Positions 1 through 12,135 of a stretch of 64,000 nt of DNA are shown piece by piece. This DNA is from Dendrophyllia cribrosa (lineage: Eukaryota > Cnidaria > Anthozoa > Scleractinia > Dendrophylliidae), in contig JAJLRJ010000010.1 in NCBI GenBank assembly GCA_024195265.1, positions 23,842,181-23,906,180 of the forward strand. Direction: 5' to 3'. The notes under the pieces were generated by a model. It was given only the letters and a program-made list of their open reading frames with translations. It was not told where the DNA came from and did not search any database. Position 1 is the first letter of the stretch; each line of letters starts with the position of its first letter. Position numbers and translations under genes: made by a program.

Positions 1-1366
1 CCGTATAATCATCGGGTGGTACCGAACACCAGTCTTGCTACTTGAGAAGAGCTTCTTCTGCTGTTGCCAGAATAAATTCATAAACGGTGTAACATTTTCA
101 TCATTTTCATCAAGAATTCTAGTAAAGTCATTACTCATTTCATGGTCCACCACAATGTTCGACTTAACAATTTCTGTTCGAATTTCATCCAGTTCGCGTT
201 CGAGCTCTGCACACCTCAATCTTTGCCCTTGCAAGGTCAGCCTCAGTCTCTTTGGGTCCGTATTTGAAACTGGTGCCTTAACATGAGCCGGTGTGGCAAG
301 TCGCCTTTCCTTTGCTTTGATGTTCGCACTCGAATAAGCTGAAAAATCTGCACATGATACACAATCTGTTTCTGCGCAAAGCAAATTACAGTCTTTTGCC
401 CTTCAGTAGTCCTTGCTGGGAAACTGCTCCTCACGGTCATCAAACATTGCATCGACATCCATAGGAATTACATGGTGGTATAGTTGACTAGTCAGTTCTG
501 TGGCCTTTACACCACAGCACAGTTTATAGTTGTCAATATCCTTCACAAGACTTGATACAGTCACATTTCGCATTGACCGCCGGTATTTTAAATATAAGTC
601 GTGGTCCTCTGGTAGATAGCATCCATATGTTTTAACTGCATATCCAAGGCTGTCATCCACAATAAGTTCAATCTCTGGTAATAGAAATGGGTCTACCATC
701 TTTTTCAATACCAGCTTGCCATTTACTTTCTTGTACTGCCATTCCTTCAGACTTTTCAATGACTTCACCCGCTGGCACACTTCTTCAAAGTTTTTGTAGC
801 ATTGTCTGGGAGGATCGCTAAAATCACTCACAACAGAACGTTCTGCTCTTGGTGTTGGCTTGGCAGTTTCGTGGCTCTTTTTAGGGAGATTTAGCTTCGG
901 GATCGCACCAAAGCGTGGTTTTTTCTTTGTCATTTTTTCTCCATAGACTACAAGATAGAAAATACACACATCTAAACTCAGTAGAACTCAATAACGCGTG
1001 CGTTTCGCGATCATATTTATATAATAAACGACTGCAAAATTCACAACTACAGGTATTAAACAACAAAGTTAGTAGAGGGGACTCTACTAGCCATGGTAAC
1101 AACTATATGGTAACAACAAGCGTTTTTGACTTACAAATCTCGATATCTTCTGCTTCAAAATGCCTCTCACAGGTAAACACATTGTCGTTCTTGATTCTCT
1201 CCCTGAATTCGCGATCTATTTATCTCGTTTTCGTTATCTCGTTCAACCAATCGTCTCTCCATTTCTTGTACGCGTCGTTCTTCGCTGCCGGTAGCTTCCA
1301 AATTCCTACACCTTTCGTTCTTCTGCACGTTCCACAACCAGTCACTGCACAGTTCTCACCTGGCAT
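1..1366 (-). pseudogene. THAP-domain P-element-type transposase, 5' two exons, interrupted by stops, runs off the window
   Basis: Read on the minus strand. Exon 1 (1366..1135) starts [19 protein letters not shown] and ends with TCERHFEAEDIEI before a GTAAGT donor; the C..C...C..H spacing is that of a THAP zinc finger, the DNA-binding domain of P-element transposases. Exon 2 starts at 947 after a TAG acceptor; the phases join and give EDIEIFYGEKMTKKK. It continues through a charged linker, a leucine-rich coiled-coil-like stretch (RCAELERELDEIRTEIVKS, about 200..130) and FWQQQKKLFSSS..GVRYHPMIIR at the window edge, where the catalytic domain begins in this family. Two in-frame stops break it: TAA at 1222..1220 in the THAP exon and TGA at 405..403, where the context (KDY*RAK) suggests a lost tryptophan. 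The catalytic domain lies outside the window. Function is inferred from THAP pattern and family resemblance; the copy looks dead. Confidence 0.72.
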
Positions 1367-1562
1367 TTTGATACTGAACTTTTGTTTTTCGTATTTATGC
1401 TATTTTATCCTCGATCGCACAACAATTTATCAAAATATAAGCAAAAGATTACTCGCGCTTCGAGAGTCATGTCACTCCGGACGCCATCTTTAGTTTTCAT
1501 GTGCAGGGTCAATATCACGTGACTACGCAAAAAGAATAACAAAGACATCGTTCTTTGAAGTT

Positions 1563-1596
<34 letters not shown>

Positions 1597-2247
1597 ATGC
1601 TCACTCCATTCATCAGCCGTAAACTTTCCCTAGTAATTCTGCCGATCATTTCCTGAGGCTTTCTTGGCAAATGAAAAATAATATAGCGTAGAGAATAGTC
1701 GACCACAGAAAAATTGGATATAATGAAAGCGCTGCTCTGATACTTCGCATTTGGAGTTGTTCAAAATGGTCGTGTGGTTAACCCTCGGACGTACAATCAA
1801 ACTTATAACCCCACCCTGGTACAAGGGGGGGGGGGGGAGGGGTTGTTGCAATATATTTTGGAAATATTTTAAATCTAATAGATAGCCTGTGATGTGCTCT
1901 ACAAGATAATTTAAATGTTATGGGTTGTGGCACTGCTGGGGGTCCGTGACGTCATTCAAAATGGCCGCCCAGATGGCCGCCATCTTGGATTTTACTAAAA
2001 GTTCAAATTTATCGGAAAAATGCGAAAATTGCGCATATTGTTTCATAGATTTGCAAAATAACATACAATTAAACACTTTAAAGCTTTTGGTAGCAATTTA
2101 TGTTTTTTTACCGAAAAAAGGTGACAAACACTCATTTTTATTCAAAAATGGCTGACCTTATGCTACTTATGACGTCATATATCGTCACCATAGCAACCGG
2201 TTGTCGACAAACTTTACCGAAATGTGTCTAAAGGATAAAAGAACAGC
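1367..2247. other. non-coding spacer
   Basis: No gene recognised. It holds a run of 13 G at 1825-1837 and, around 1945-2000 and 2165-2200, short 'tgacgtcat' and 'atggccgcc' motifs that also recur elsewhere in this window beside inverted-repeat elements, so part of it is probably old transposon sequence. Confidence 0.4.
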
Positions 2248-4440
2248 TTTTTTTTTATTGAATTTTTTTCAAATATACATGAATACAATTGTTATTATTA
2301 GTAACAGTATTGAAGAAAAAAAAAGAAAGTGTACAATCGGAATAAACTATATATATTAAGTTAAAAAAAGAAAAAAGGGGAAGAAAAACATCCGGTGCAC
2401 AGGCCACCCAAGTAAAAAAACAGAAAAGTAGTAAGTAGTGCAGAAGTGCTATTGGGTCGAAAGTTTGGGCCAGATATCTTTTTTTAAATAAAAGATGAGT
2501 TGGTGTAAAAACAGGCTAACATTATTTTTCGGAACCAAGGGTCAGTGCATTTCAGCGCATTAAAGGTGACGCAAAAGAGGATCCCATTTCTTTGAAACGA
2601 AAGGATTATTCTTCTCCATTTGATGAATTTGTTTCAAATATCTTAGGAAATCTTCTAACTCTGGTATACATTCTTTTTGTCTGCAGATCCAAATAAAATA
2701 TTTCGCCATTAAAAAACAAAAGTTAATTTGTAATTTGTATTTAGAAGTATCCGGCCTCTGACCCAAGGCGGTTGCTACATGTAATGGCTTATCCTTTATA
2801 ACTAATTGACAAGACTGTAACCATGTAGAAATACTACTCCAAAACAATTGCGTTTTTTTACATTCCCAAAATAAATGTCAAAATAACGTTGTTATTTTGA
2901 CAGAAAGTACATTTATCGTCATCTATGTTTCCTATTTTTTGCAAAAAAATGTTGGTTGATATACGTCGATGTAGAAATTTGAAATTAAAAACTATTAGCT
3001 TTGAGCTCTTGGTGCATTGAAAGGATAATTGGTAAGCCGCTTTCCAATTAACATTTTGGTCTGGCGCAAGGTTGATTTCGTTGTACCATTTCTCCTGACA
3101 TATTCCGGGTTGTTCACTTTTGTTTAATACTAACTTCTTATATACGAGACTAGACGGTTTTGAACTTTCTAGAAATTTCGAGAAGAGACCTTCATAATTA
3201 GTTTGGTTGATTGTATTTTGCTTACATAAAGGTTTAATTGCCGACATTATTCCGAGAAAGGTTAAAGGCCGAACTCGGAAATTATATTTGTTTTGGAAAG
3301 CAGTGAGAGAAAGAAAGTTAGAGGAGTCGTCCATTGAGTGTTTGACTTTAGTTATACCATTGCAAAACCAAGTTTTATAAAAGATAGGTCTATTTTCAAT
3401 CCTTATGAGTGAGTTATGCCATAGAGGTAATGAAAGAAAGTGTTTATGAGATCCAATGCTTTCCTCAAATAAAGCTTCTGACCAGACTTCAAGGACTTCT
3501 TTCACGAAAGGGTCTGTTACCTCGATATATCTGTAAATATCCTTTTTACTAAGATTTCCCATTAGTATCACTTTGCCTCCATACTCCTGGAATTCCAAGT
3601 CAAAAACAAATTTCCAGCTCCCGCAGTTTTTAGGGTCAAGGTATTTTTTAATCCAAGAAGATTTAAGAGATTTATTAAAAGAAACTATATCAATCATTTT
3701 TAGACCTCCTTCTGAGTAGTCGTTTATCATTATATTTCGTTTTATTTTATCTCCTTTATTACTCCACAGAAAGTTATAAAAAATGGAATTAATCTTTTTA
3801 ATTGCTTCATGGTTTGATTGTAAAGGAGACAATATGTACACCATTTGTGACGTTAAAAGGCTTTTCAAAACCGTTATTTTACCTATCAAACTAAGTCTAC
3901 GAAATTTCCAGCATCTCAGAATCGACTTTAATTTTTCCAATCTTTCTTTGTAGTTTTGAGAGATTGTAATATCCGGATCTGTTGACAGCCACACACCAAG
4001 AGTTTTGACTTTTTTCTTCGGCCACCGAAAGCCTTTTTCAGGAAGAAGTTTAAGGTCACTGTCAGCTTTAGAGCCAATCCACAGAGCCTCCGTCTTTCTA
4101 CTATTTAGTCTGAGGCCAGATACATTGCCGAAACTTTCCAATAATTTTAGAGATTCTTGAAGCGATTCATCTGAACCATCTAAGATAAGTGTTGTGTCAT
4201 CTGCATATTGACTCAATTTCGTTGCCATTAACAGCTATGCCTCTAATTTCTTTTTTTCTCCGGATTGTTTCAGCCATTATTTCTACCGAGAGGATGAATA
4301 GGTAGGGTGACAATGGGCAACCCTGCCTAACTCCTCGGCTTAATTAAAAAAAATTGCTCGCCCATCCATTATTAAGAATACAGCTTTCACAGTAAAAAAC
4401 TTTTATCCAGTTTAGAAATGATGAGCCAAAACTAAAGTAC
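2248..4440 (-). pseudogene. L1-like non-LTR retrotransposon, RT palm to 3' end
   Basis: Minus-strand reverse transcriptase of an L1/Tx1-type LINE. In order: FGSSFLNWIKVFYCESC (about 4440..4380), the RT motif GVRQGCPLSPYLFILS (about 4330..4280), then YADDTTLIL with the catalytic aspartates (about 4208..4180), thumb and a long C-terminal region with a cysteine motif CTFC near 2905, continuing in another frame to about 2560. The reading frame is broken near 4345, near 4220 (between VNGNE and KLSQYADD) and near 2855. The plus-strand T run at 2248-2257 is the poly(A) tail of the element. Its 5' part is on the other side of an inserted MITE (5457-5610). It is dead; the endonuclease is not present. 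Confidence 0.85.
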
Positions 4441-5456
4441 TTAACCCATTGACACCTGAACCGCCCGTAACCGCCCGTACAAGACTCCACTGCTTTAAAA
4501 AATTGTAACTTTCTCAATCGTGCGAACATTGCCTTAACTAGCAGTTGTGAGCATTGAGTAGAAAGTCTTTCAAATTGAGATACCCAATAAACACAAAAAA
4601 GTCAGCGATTTTTGCAGAATATCAGCGTTTGAATTTGGACAATAACAAAAATTAACGTTTTTAATGTCATAGAAAAACAACAAAAATCACGTTTTTGCCT
4701 TTAGTTTTTTTATTCAAATCATCGTGGCAAACCCAAAAGTCAACATTTACAGCAAACTTCAGTCCTAGTCCTAGCTTAGCAGTGAATTTTTTTGCTCTTA
4801 TTCGTTGCTCGGGCCTAGCTACAGCTTCTTATACTAGTGCATACTCACCTTGCCTCGATTTTCAACATCACCACCGCACTGCATGCTGGGAAAAAGCCAA
4901 AAATTTTGACAGCGTTCGATTCTTTCCCCACACATTTCATATTTATACTAAGTCCACAGCCACTCCGACCCACCGCCGAAATTTCGCGCTTGTTGTATTC
5001 TCCTGTGGTCGCAACTTCCAAAATATGCCGCGGTAGGTCGAGAAATTCATCCAGAGTCGAGTCCCAAAGCCACTTCGTTTCCAGCGGCCATTTTTCCAGT
5101 TCAACGAGCAACGAGCCAAATTCGTAAACGAAGTACAACACCTAACTCGCTTCATTGAGAAGTGGACTCAGAACTACCTCCAAGCTTAATGATGCTCACC
5201 AGGCAGCTACTAAAGATGAAAATGGCTGTGAACTTACCAAAAATCGTAGATAATTCATATTGGACCCTTTATTGCAAATCAACCAAGCAAAATAAGATCG
5301 TCACAATGACGTTTCCAGTAAACTCGAGCCTTCAGTGTTTTAGAACAGCAGCACTTTCAATGGTAACTCCAAATATGAAGTCACGAAATCCTATGGGGCG
5401 TGTGTGTGCAGAAAATCACTCAAAAACGTAAAAATCCTCAGGTGTGAATGGGTTAA
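4441..5456. mobile_element. piggyBac-type MITE inserted in the LINE
   Basis: The element proper is 4445..5452 (1,008 bp). It is bounded by TTAA on both sides (4441-4444 and 5453-5456), the target duplication of piggyBac transposases. Its ends are inverted: CCCATTGACACCTGA on the left and, read from the right end, CCCATTCACACCTGA, one mismatch in 15, starting with CCC as is usual for piggyBac. Removing the element and one TTAA brings the two halves of the LINE reverse transcriptase together (FIHNTL next to KYFSFGSSF). There is no transposase inside. A 98-codon open stretch on the minus strand (5141..4845) has no domain I recognise. Confidence 0.85.
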
Positions 5457-5610
5457 GGGTGTTATGAATAAAAGACCATTCCAATGTATCGAAAAATAAA
5501 TCGATGAAAAGAAGAAGCCCCGGCATGCGTTTTGCGGCGGTATATTTAATAATGCTGTCTATTATACCGTTTTTATTGCTGTATTTTCATTGTAAAACAT
5601 TTTTTTTTCA
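5457..5610 (-). pseudogene. L1-like LINE, upstream RT fragment separated by the MITE
   Basis: Continues the LINE at 2248-4440 on the other side of the inserted MITE. Read on the minus strand it gives IIDSIIKYTAAKRMPGLLL and then FDTLEWSFIHNTL, the region around RT motif A (the family usually has a D-x-x-KAFD signature; here the FDTLEW part is kept). Similarity fades beyond about 5600, where the LINE is either truncated or too decayed to follow. Confidence 0.75.
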
Positions 5611-6542
5611 ATTCGTTACTTTGTCATGTATTTTTATTCAAATTATTTAGCTTACGTTATTGTTACCTTTCGCAGAAATAAAAGAACAGCTGCTGAAGAC
5701 GGCATGCTAATCCTCAATGGTGTTGAAAATATCGGAGAAAAACCTTAAGGTTAAAGACTTGCTCTTCTTCGCCAACGACTCGGCTTCGAATTTATTTATT
5801 TATTGATTTTTTTTTCATTTTCCTTTATTAATTTTCTTATTTTTTTTACGAACATGACATTGTCAAAATGACGTACTGTTATTTTCTTTGCGTTTGAAGT
5901 CATTTAATTTTACAAAAATACACAGCCGTGTTTATACAACTGTTTATATATATATTTATAAAGGGTAAGATTATCAGTCAGTGAGTTTAAATCCATGCAT
6001 TGCTAGTCATCGGTAGCCATTTTTCATCGGTCTGTTAATCGATGATTAATTGTGTCAGTCAACTTATAATTTGTTGTCTGTGTGTTGTACTTGTTTAACA
6101 ATAAAAAGTCGTTTGAAAGTTGTAGAAAGCTGTTGGTATTGGTGTTGTTCTAAGTCAGTAATATAAACAAGCTTTCAAGAGTGAGTCATTGGTAATATAG
6201 TTTAAAATTTATGCAACACACTTTCACTGACAGTCCCTCTAAATTATTTTTCTTGCTTTTTTATTCGGTGCTTGACATTATGATGCCTGAAATGCATCAC
6301 CATGTATCATATAAATCGATACTCATGGATTCAAACATTTAGTATGGACTAAACCTGGCTAACCATCCTTTTTAGGTAGATTTGAACTAGGGTAACCAAG
6401 AAAGAATGGAAAAAAAAACAGGCTTATGAGGCTTTTAACCCAGCTTTTATGGATCATATGCCTGCATGGTAAGTCTGGTTCATTTCGGGTCTACCCGGCT
6501 TACCAGGCAGTTAACCAGGCTTTTGGTGCAAAGGGTACTCAC
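5611..6542. other. non-coding spacer, possible intron of the receptor paralog
   Basis: No coding sequence recognised on either strand. I looked specifically on the minus strand for a pore exon that would follow the receptor exon at 6543-7088 and found none. Around 6360-6530 there are loosely repeated motifs of the type ctggtaa/ttaaccagg, perhaps an old inverted-repeat element. Confidence 0.35.
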
Positions 6543-7088
6543 CAGAGCCCACATAATAATACCAGCAATGGCTGTAAGGACCAGCGTAACAGCAAGCAAT
6601 GGCCATGCCTTTAGAAGGGTGCTCATGACGACTCCAAGTGCACTAGTGTCATCCTCGATAGTTATATATTCGGTTCCGGGATAATCATCAAGTTTAAAAA
6701 AGGGAAATTCGCTGTTTTCACGATTGCCTGATTTCTCGAATATTGGAAAGGCAATGTCGACTTTGTTCTGTCGCAGTAGTTCGATCATTCCAAATTCCCC
6801 TTCAGATTTCCTTGCAGTCAATTGATATCGTATTTTTTTATGCTTTCCGCACTCCACTATAATGTACCGCAATACTGCGTCTCGGATCATTCCTTGGACT
6901 TTGTTACCTGAAGATCCGTTGGTCGGTGATATTGCATATGGGGGCTTCTCAATCCAGACAATCGCCAAAGGTATATACGTTATTTCTTGTTCGGACGAAT
7001 TGCTCTCAGCTGCAGTGGACTTGTAGTACATAGCGGCAATTACAAGTCCAGTGACGAATGCTGGGGACTCCTGCAACCATTTCCACAT
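6543..7088 (-). CDS. first coding exon of a paralogous ionotropic glutamate receptor
   Basis: Minus-strand exon of 546 nt (182 codons, starting at the ATG at 7088) with no stop. It ends MWAL at a GTGAGT donor (6542-6541). It is exactly as long as the corresponding exon of the receptor gene at 43332-56589 and about three quarters identical in protein (roughly 41 differences by my count). It encodes a signal peptide (about residues 1-28), ligand-binding lobe S1 (WIEKPPY about 46-52; GEFGMIELLRQNKVDIAFPI; FPFFKLDDYPGTEYI) and the first membrane helix (about 158-182). Similarity continues upstream of the ATG into a run of ATCA repeats. No following exon is visible between 1 and 6542, so the gene either has an intron longer than 6.5 kb or is a remnant. 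The intact frame argues for recent or present function. Confidence 0.75.
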
Positions 7089-8149
7089 TGCGGAGTTCTA
7101 AAAAAATACCAATCAATCAATAAATCAATCAATCCACCAATCAAAAAACATTTTTTTCGATTTTAATTATAATTATAATTATATATACACTGTATAACAA
7201 TTATAATTTTTAAATTATCAATCTAGCTCTAATGCAAGGGATTTACAAGTACTGCTGTATTGGCAATGAGGATGGAAGGATACAGCGGATAAAAGTCATC
7301 GGCGGTCATCTTTCTCTTCATGGTATCGCAAGTTCTGTGGGGCAATCCCCTGACACTGAGGTTTCATTTTATAGAACAATGTCCTCTGTTTCAATCATAG
7401 GTGGCCCAAGCGTGTATCTTGCTTATCAGCAGTATTCTGTTACAAAAATTTGATTTGCAAGAGTTTGTATGAGAACGCAACGGTTTTATTTAAAAAGATA
7501 AAAATACGATTGTTTTATGAATAATGTTGACCTACCATGTTTTTTTATTAGCAACAACAAACAACCGAAGAATTACACGCACATTGCGATTACTAAAAGA
7601 CGTTATAAAAAAACTAAAAACAAATAAAAGAAAAAAGTGTGGAGCAAAGATGTCAATTGCATATATTATTTGTATTTGTATATACATTTGTATCTGATTA
7701 AAGTTGTTTTAATTCCGTTTTCTTTTTGCTAGTAGTTTGCCAGTCAGTCAGGAGAAGGGGAAGCAGCAATTTACAAACTATCTGCAAGATGATTCCATTT
7801 TTTTGGTTTCGGCCGCTTTTGTCTCTATTATAAATCTTGATTTTACAAGGCGTAAAAAATGTACGAAGTTTGGTAACGTTTCATCCAATTTGGCTTGCCA
7901 GATGTGATACCGCTAGCAGGAAAAAGTAATGTAATTGAAGCAAGTATTTTAAAAAATGAGAGTCCGGCCTCAAGCACAATGCAGTGAGGTTCAATAAAGT
8001 ATCTTTTCCGATTATCAGTAGTCAGAGCGTTTTGGTGGCAATTAGTCACTCTTTTCCAAAAGAAGAATGTTACATGACATGACCAAAAAAGGTAAATTGA
8101 TGTCTCCGAGGAACTGTGTCAAAATTTACAGTTGTTATTTTTCTTCTTA
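7089..8149. other. non-coding spacer
   Basis: Simple AATC repeats at 7105-7145 and AT-rich sequence to 7220, then sequence similar to that upstream of receptor exon 1 at 56590-56700 (for example 'tctagc..taatg' followed by 'acaagt'). No gene recognised from 7450 to 8149. Confidence 0.35.
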
Positions 8150-9000
8150 TTTTAGATAAGAAATTATCGGTCGGTATGCGTCAGTGGGAAAGTTTAGACT
8201 GGAACTCGATCAGTCGCGTGCTTTTGGTGCACCGTGCTGCCATAAGGTAAGCAAGTTCCCAGTTAAAAATGTTTTCTTCATTTAAATAATTACAATCTCG
8301 AAGCCATTTGTTTTCGTAGCTAAGGTCAGACCTTTGGTTGATTAGTTTTTGAAGATTAATGTACCTGCACTTTGGCTTTTCACAATCTTGTCACAGACTG
8401 CTTCAGAGTTGTAGTCTCTTGTTTCAGCAGCCTCGGAAACAGTTTTACGAAGGGATTTTATAGCCGATAATAAACAATAGAAGCTGAGAGTGCGTAATTT
8501 TAGGTCATATTTTGAGGCAAAATCATTTAGAGTCAGAAAGCTGTTGTTTCTTATCTTTTTGAAGGTGTTTTACGTTTGTTATACCTCTCAAACCAATCTT
8601 TAAAAAAATGGCTTATCATCTCTCCTTATAAGAGAGTTGAACCATAACGCCTGTTTTTGAAAATCGAGTTCAGAGATTATTTAATGCTTAAAGTTTGTTT
8701 CGGCCCAATACTCTAATATTTCCTTAAGAAAGGGATCCGTAACCTTAATCACTTCCTTTGTGTCACTACCATTAAGATTACAACTAAAAATGTCTTCGCA
8801 GCCGTAGTTTGTAAGTTCTAAATCGAAGAGAAGTTTCCCTTTCCCATTGTTAGTCGTGTCCAAGTACTTTTTTACCCACGTTGTTTAAAGAGATTTATTG
8901 AAGGAGCAAAGATCGATCATTTTCAGGCCTTCATTGCCGGGTTGATTGATAATAACTTTTCTCTTGATTTGACCTACCATGTTGCTGTACTTTATTATTT
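8150..9000 (-). pseudogene. L1-like LINE remnant, C-terminal half
   Basis: Same family as the LINE at 2248-5610, more decayed. Minus-strand pieces line up in order with that protein: VGQIKRKVIINQPGNEGLKM and IDLCSFNKSL (8990-8885), LLFDLELTNYGCEDI and VTDPFLKEILEYWAE (8860-8690), LTLNDFASKYDLK (about 8550-8500), ENIFNWELAYLMAARCTKST (8280-8220), with frameshifts and stops between them. Catalytic motifs are absent. Sequence at 9000-9250 no longer matches. Confidence 0.7.
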
Positions 9001-10929
9001 GCTGTTTGCTCGCTCCCCAAGACGATTTAACGCGATTTCGTCGAGTTATCATTATTTGGGTTTCCACTGCTAAGAGAAAGACAAGGCTTCCGGAGTGTCC
9101 ACTGCTCGAGGCGAATAAATCTACTGAAAAAGTGCCACAATTATTCTTCCATAGAACCATAGCAGATGTCTCGCTATGCAACTCCATCCACAAAGCGCTT
9201 GCTACGAAACGAGTTGTTCTTTTTGCTTTCGTAAGGTTACAGGGTTTCACTTGGTTTTTTTTGCAGGTATGGTGTTGCTTCCATTTTAATTGTGTCCCTC
9301 GTAGCAGTTTGCACCCTCGCTCCGCTCGGGCGCAAATGATGCTACTCGGGCCACAAATAAACTATATGCCCTCCAAAAGTCATGTGATTGTCCTATTGTC
9401 ACTCTGCAAACCATTTATCAGTGAATGCAGAAAAATGAATTATACCAGCTTTGATCATACGTCTAATCGAAGCCCGCTTCTTGCGGAACTTGCTTTTAAA
9501 AAATCAAGTAGGTGAAGAAGGAAGACAGAAGTCCTTAGGTGTTTTCTAAGCTTTCTGAACTGCCGAGGTGAGTAGCTCGTAATATTTTCGTAACCCTTAG
9601 TGTTAAATCAGGCCTACCTTCCAAGTAGCCTCATTCTAATGCCTGGGTTGATCGCCGGAATAACAGCCTCCATAACAATATCTATGAAACAGCGTCAATT
9701 TTGTGAGCCAAGCTAGTAAACTATTATTTGCATACCTGTTATAATCATTCACTTCGAATTTTCTCTGCTTCTGTTAAGTACCACGACAGGGAAGCAAATG
9801 TTTGATAAGATACATAACACAAAATAGTTATGTGAAGGGTTTGACGAAATTGGAGGTTATACTAAAAAAAAAGTGATTACAGCTAGAATCATTTAAAAAA
9901 ACGAAATATAATAAATGCAACAGCGAGACAAATGAATGACATATAAGGAGATGACAAGTAATTATTAAATTTATTAATGATTTCGTCCTAGGGGAGCTCT
10001 GCGTGACTTAAAACATTATGTGATGCACAGCTGAGGTCTTTGTCGTATTTATATTATTTTTGAATTTATCTTTACTTAAATGCACGCACATTCAAACTGA
10101 TTACGTTTTTATTTTCAAACTCTTTTACTTTGAACTTTACCATTTAATTAATATTAACGTCTATGGTTTATAAAAAAACAAGACTTTTTTGTACAAAAAA
10201 GTCATTACATGTATCTTAATTTCTTCTTCCTCTGAAGTATTTAACAACAATATGATATATTTGAAAATTATTATATTTTAGTCACTCTTTCTTCTTTATG
10301 TTTTTTTTTCTTACCTTTTAAATATTTTCTTGTTTCTTCCTTTAGAAGTGAGCGTCGCGGTAGTTTAGATATATTATTTATGAACTAAAAGCATCGGCGT
10401 CTTTACTGGGATTTAATAGAAAAAAATGAAATTCAAATGTATACGAACCCGTAGGCAGGTGGTATCGCCGAAAAGTCCTTCGAAGAACGACTGGATATGT
10501 AATAACAACTATGAACCCAAAAAATCGACAACTAATTAAATATTAATAAGTTTTGGCACAAAAGATAAATATCAATTGTAATTCAATTGTATATGAACGA
10601 CTGGACAGATAGTATTCTCCATAAACAATTTTTAAAAATTACAAACTTGTTTACATTTTATTGTTAATTTACGCTACAATATATTTGGGACTTGGGAAAA
10701 GCCATCAACAGGGTTAGCTATTATTTAAGGTAAGGGATAGCTTGTTACCATGGTTACCCGTTTCACCTCCAACCGCCCATGGAGTTTTTCATCTGTATTG
10801 AACAGCTGGATAATGGAAAGCGGTACAAAGGGAAAATAGGATCTTTTTATTAACATTATTTTGAGCATCCAAAATACAGCTGTTGCTGATTACCTTCAGC
10901 CACTTCTAGAGTTAACCCTTGTGTCCTGT
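9001..10929. other. non-coding, AT-rich
   Basis: Several open stretches exist but none resembles a known domain or has convincing splice context. I see nothing supportable here. Confidence 0.4.
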
Positions 10930-11480
10930 GATGTATTTTAAACATTTGAGTCTGTACATACAATCCAAAAGTGTTACCATTCAAATGAAAATTATGATGA
11001 ATAAAATCGAAAAGTGTTACCATTCAAAATGAAAAATATTCAGCAATACTTTCCTGCGGTGTATTTCATTATCCAAAAGTGTTACCATAATTCAGATGAA
11101 AGCCACTGAGCAGTACTTTCCTGTAGTGCTGTTTCTTATATAATGCTTTACAAGATGGTTTTAACTTTTGAGTCTCTGGATGAAATCCAACGGTGTGACA
11201 TCAGTTCAAATGATAGCTATTGAGCAGTACTTTGCTGAGCTGCTGTTTATTATGCTATACGACAAGTTGATTCTTACTCTTGAGTCTGTGGATTAAATCC
11301 TAAAGTTTTTAAATCATTCAGATAAAAGCTTAAATCAGCAGTACGTTTCTTTGGTGTTGTTTATTATCATGTACTACAAGGTAATTCTTATTTTTGAGTC
11401 TGTGGACGAAATCCAAAACATTTGATCATCCAGACGAAAGCTTCTTTCAGCAGCACTTTCCCTTGGTACTTTGTAATATG
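10930..11480. repeat. degenerate minisatellite, about 110-120 bp unit
   Basis: Four to five diverged copies of a unit in which 'ttgagtctgtggatgaaatc' is followed by 'caaaagtgttaccattcag', 'atgaaagct', 'gcagtactttc' and 'ctgtttattatgct'. Recognisable copies begin near 10948, 11170, 11281 and 11393, with partial ones between. No coding potential. Confidence 0.6.
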
Positions 11481-12135
11481 CTATCAAGATAACATGATGA
11501 AAATTCTGGATGAAAAAGGCAAAATTCGAGAATTAAAGCTCTCAGAATGAATGAGTCATGGACGCCAGCGTCACGAACTGTGCAACCTTCGCTTCGCTTA
11601 ATATTGGTTGGTAGCATATTTATCCTTCGCGTGACCTTCGTTCGCTTGCGCGTGACCAGTTCAGACACCCACTTGACTACGTAAATGCTTAACAAAAATA
11701 ATAAACCATATGATGGTCATTTGCTTTTATTGATTATTAGTTGCTCCTAAACCTTTGCCTTTGCCTTGTTTGTTTTTTTCACCGCAATTAATGAATATAT
11801 ATTTTGTACGATCACAAAGATAATTTAAACTAAATAGTGATTTAACACGATTAAGAGCGCTAACCATGGCTAATGCTATCCTCTCTTCTGGTACTAAAAT
11901 AACATTAATTTTATTATTATTTGTTTTACACGTGTTGTGACAAGAAAGCAATTTTCTGATGGAAATAAACTACAGTTGCATTTTTTTTTTTGCATTTATG
12001 TGTTTTATGTTGTTTTTAAATGGAGTGTCTCAATAATTATGGTTTGAAAAATATACTTCTCTGATATGTGGTTATTTAAAAGCCTTTACCCTGCGTCGTG
12101 TTGTTTCCTTAGCTAAATAACTTTACTCCACATTG
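11481..12135. other. non-coding spacer
   Basis: No gene, structured RNA or repeat recognised. Confidence 0.35.

Noticed and set aside
4845..5141. piggyBac transposase inside the MITE
   Set aside because: The 98-codon frame has no DDD catalytic domain or cysteine-rich tail; the element is too short to be autonomous.
9001..9515. Opposing open frames of 121 and 178 codons
   Set aside because: No domain; the minus frame only overlaps the LINE remnant at its end, and the plus frame is its shadow plus spacer.
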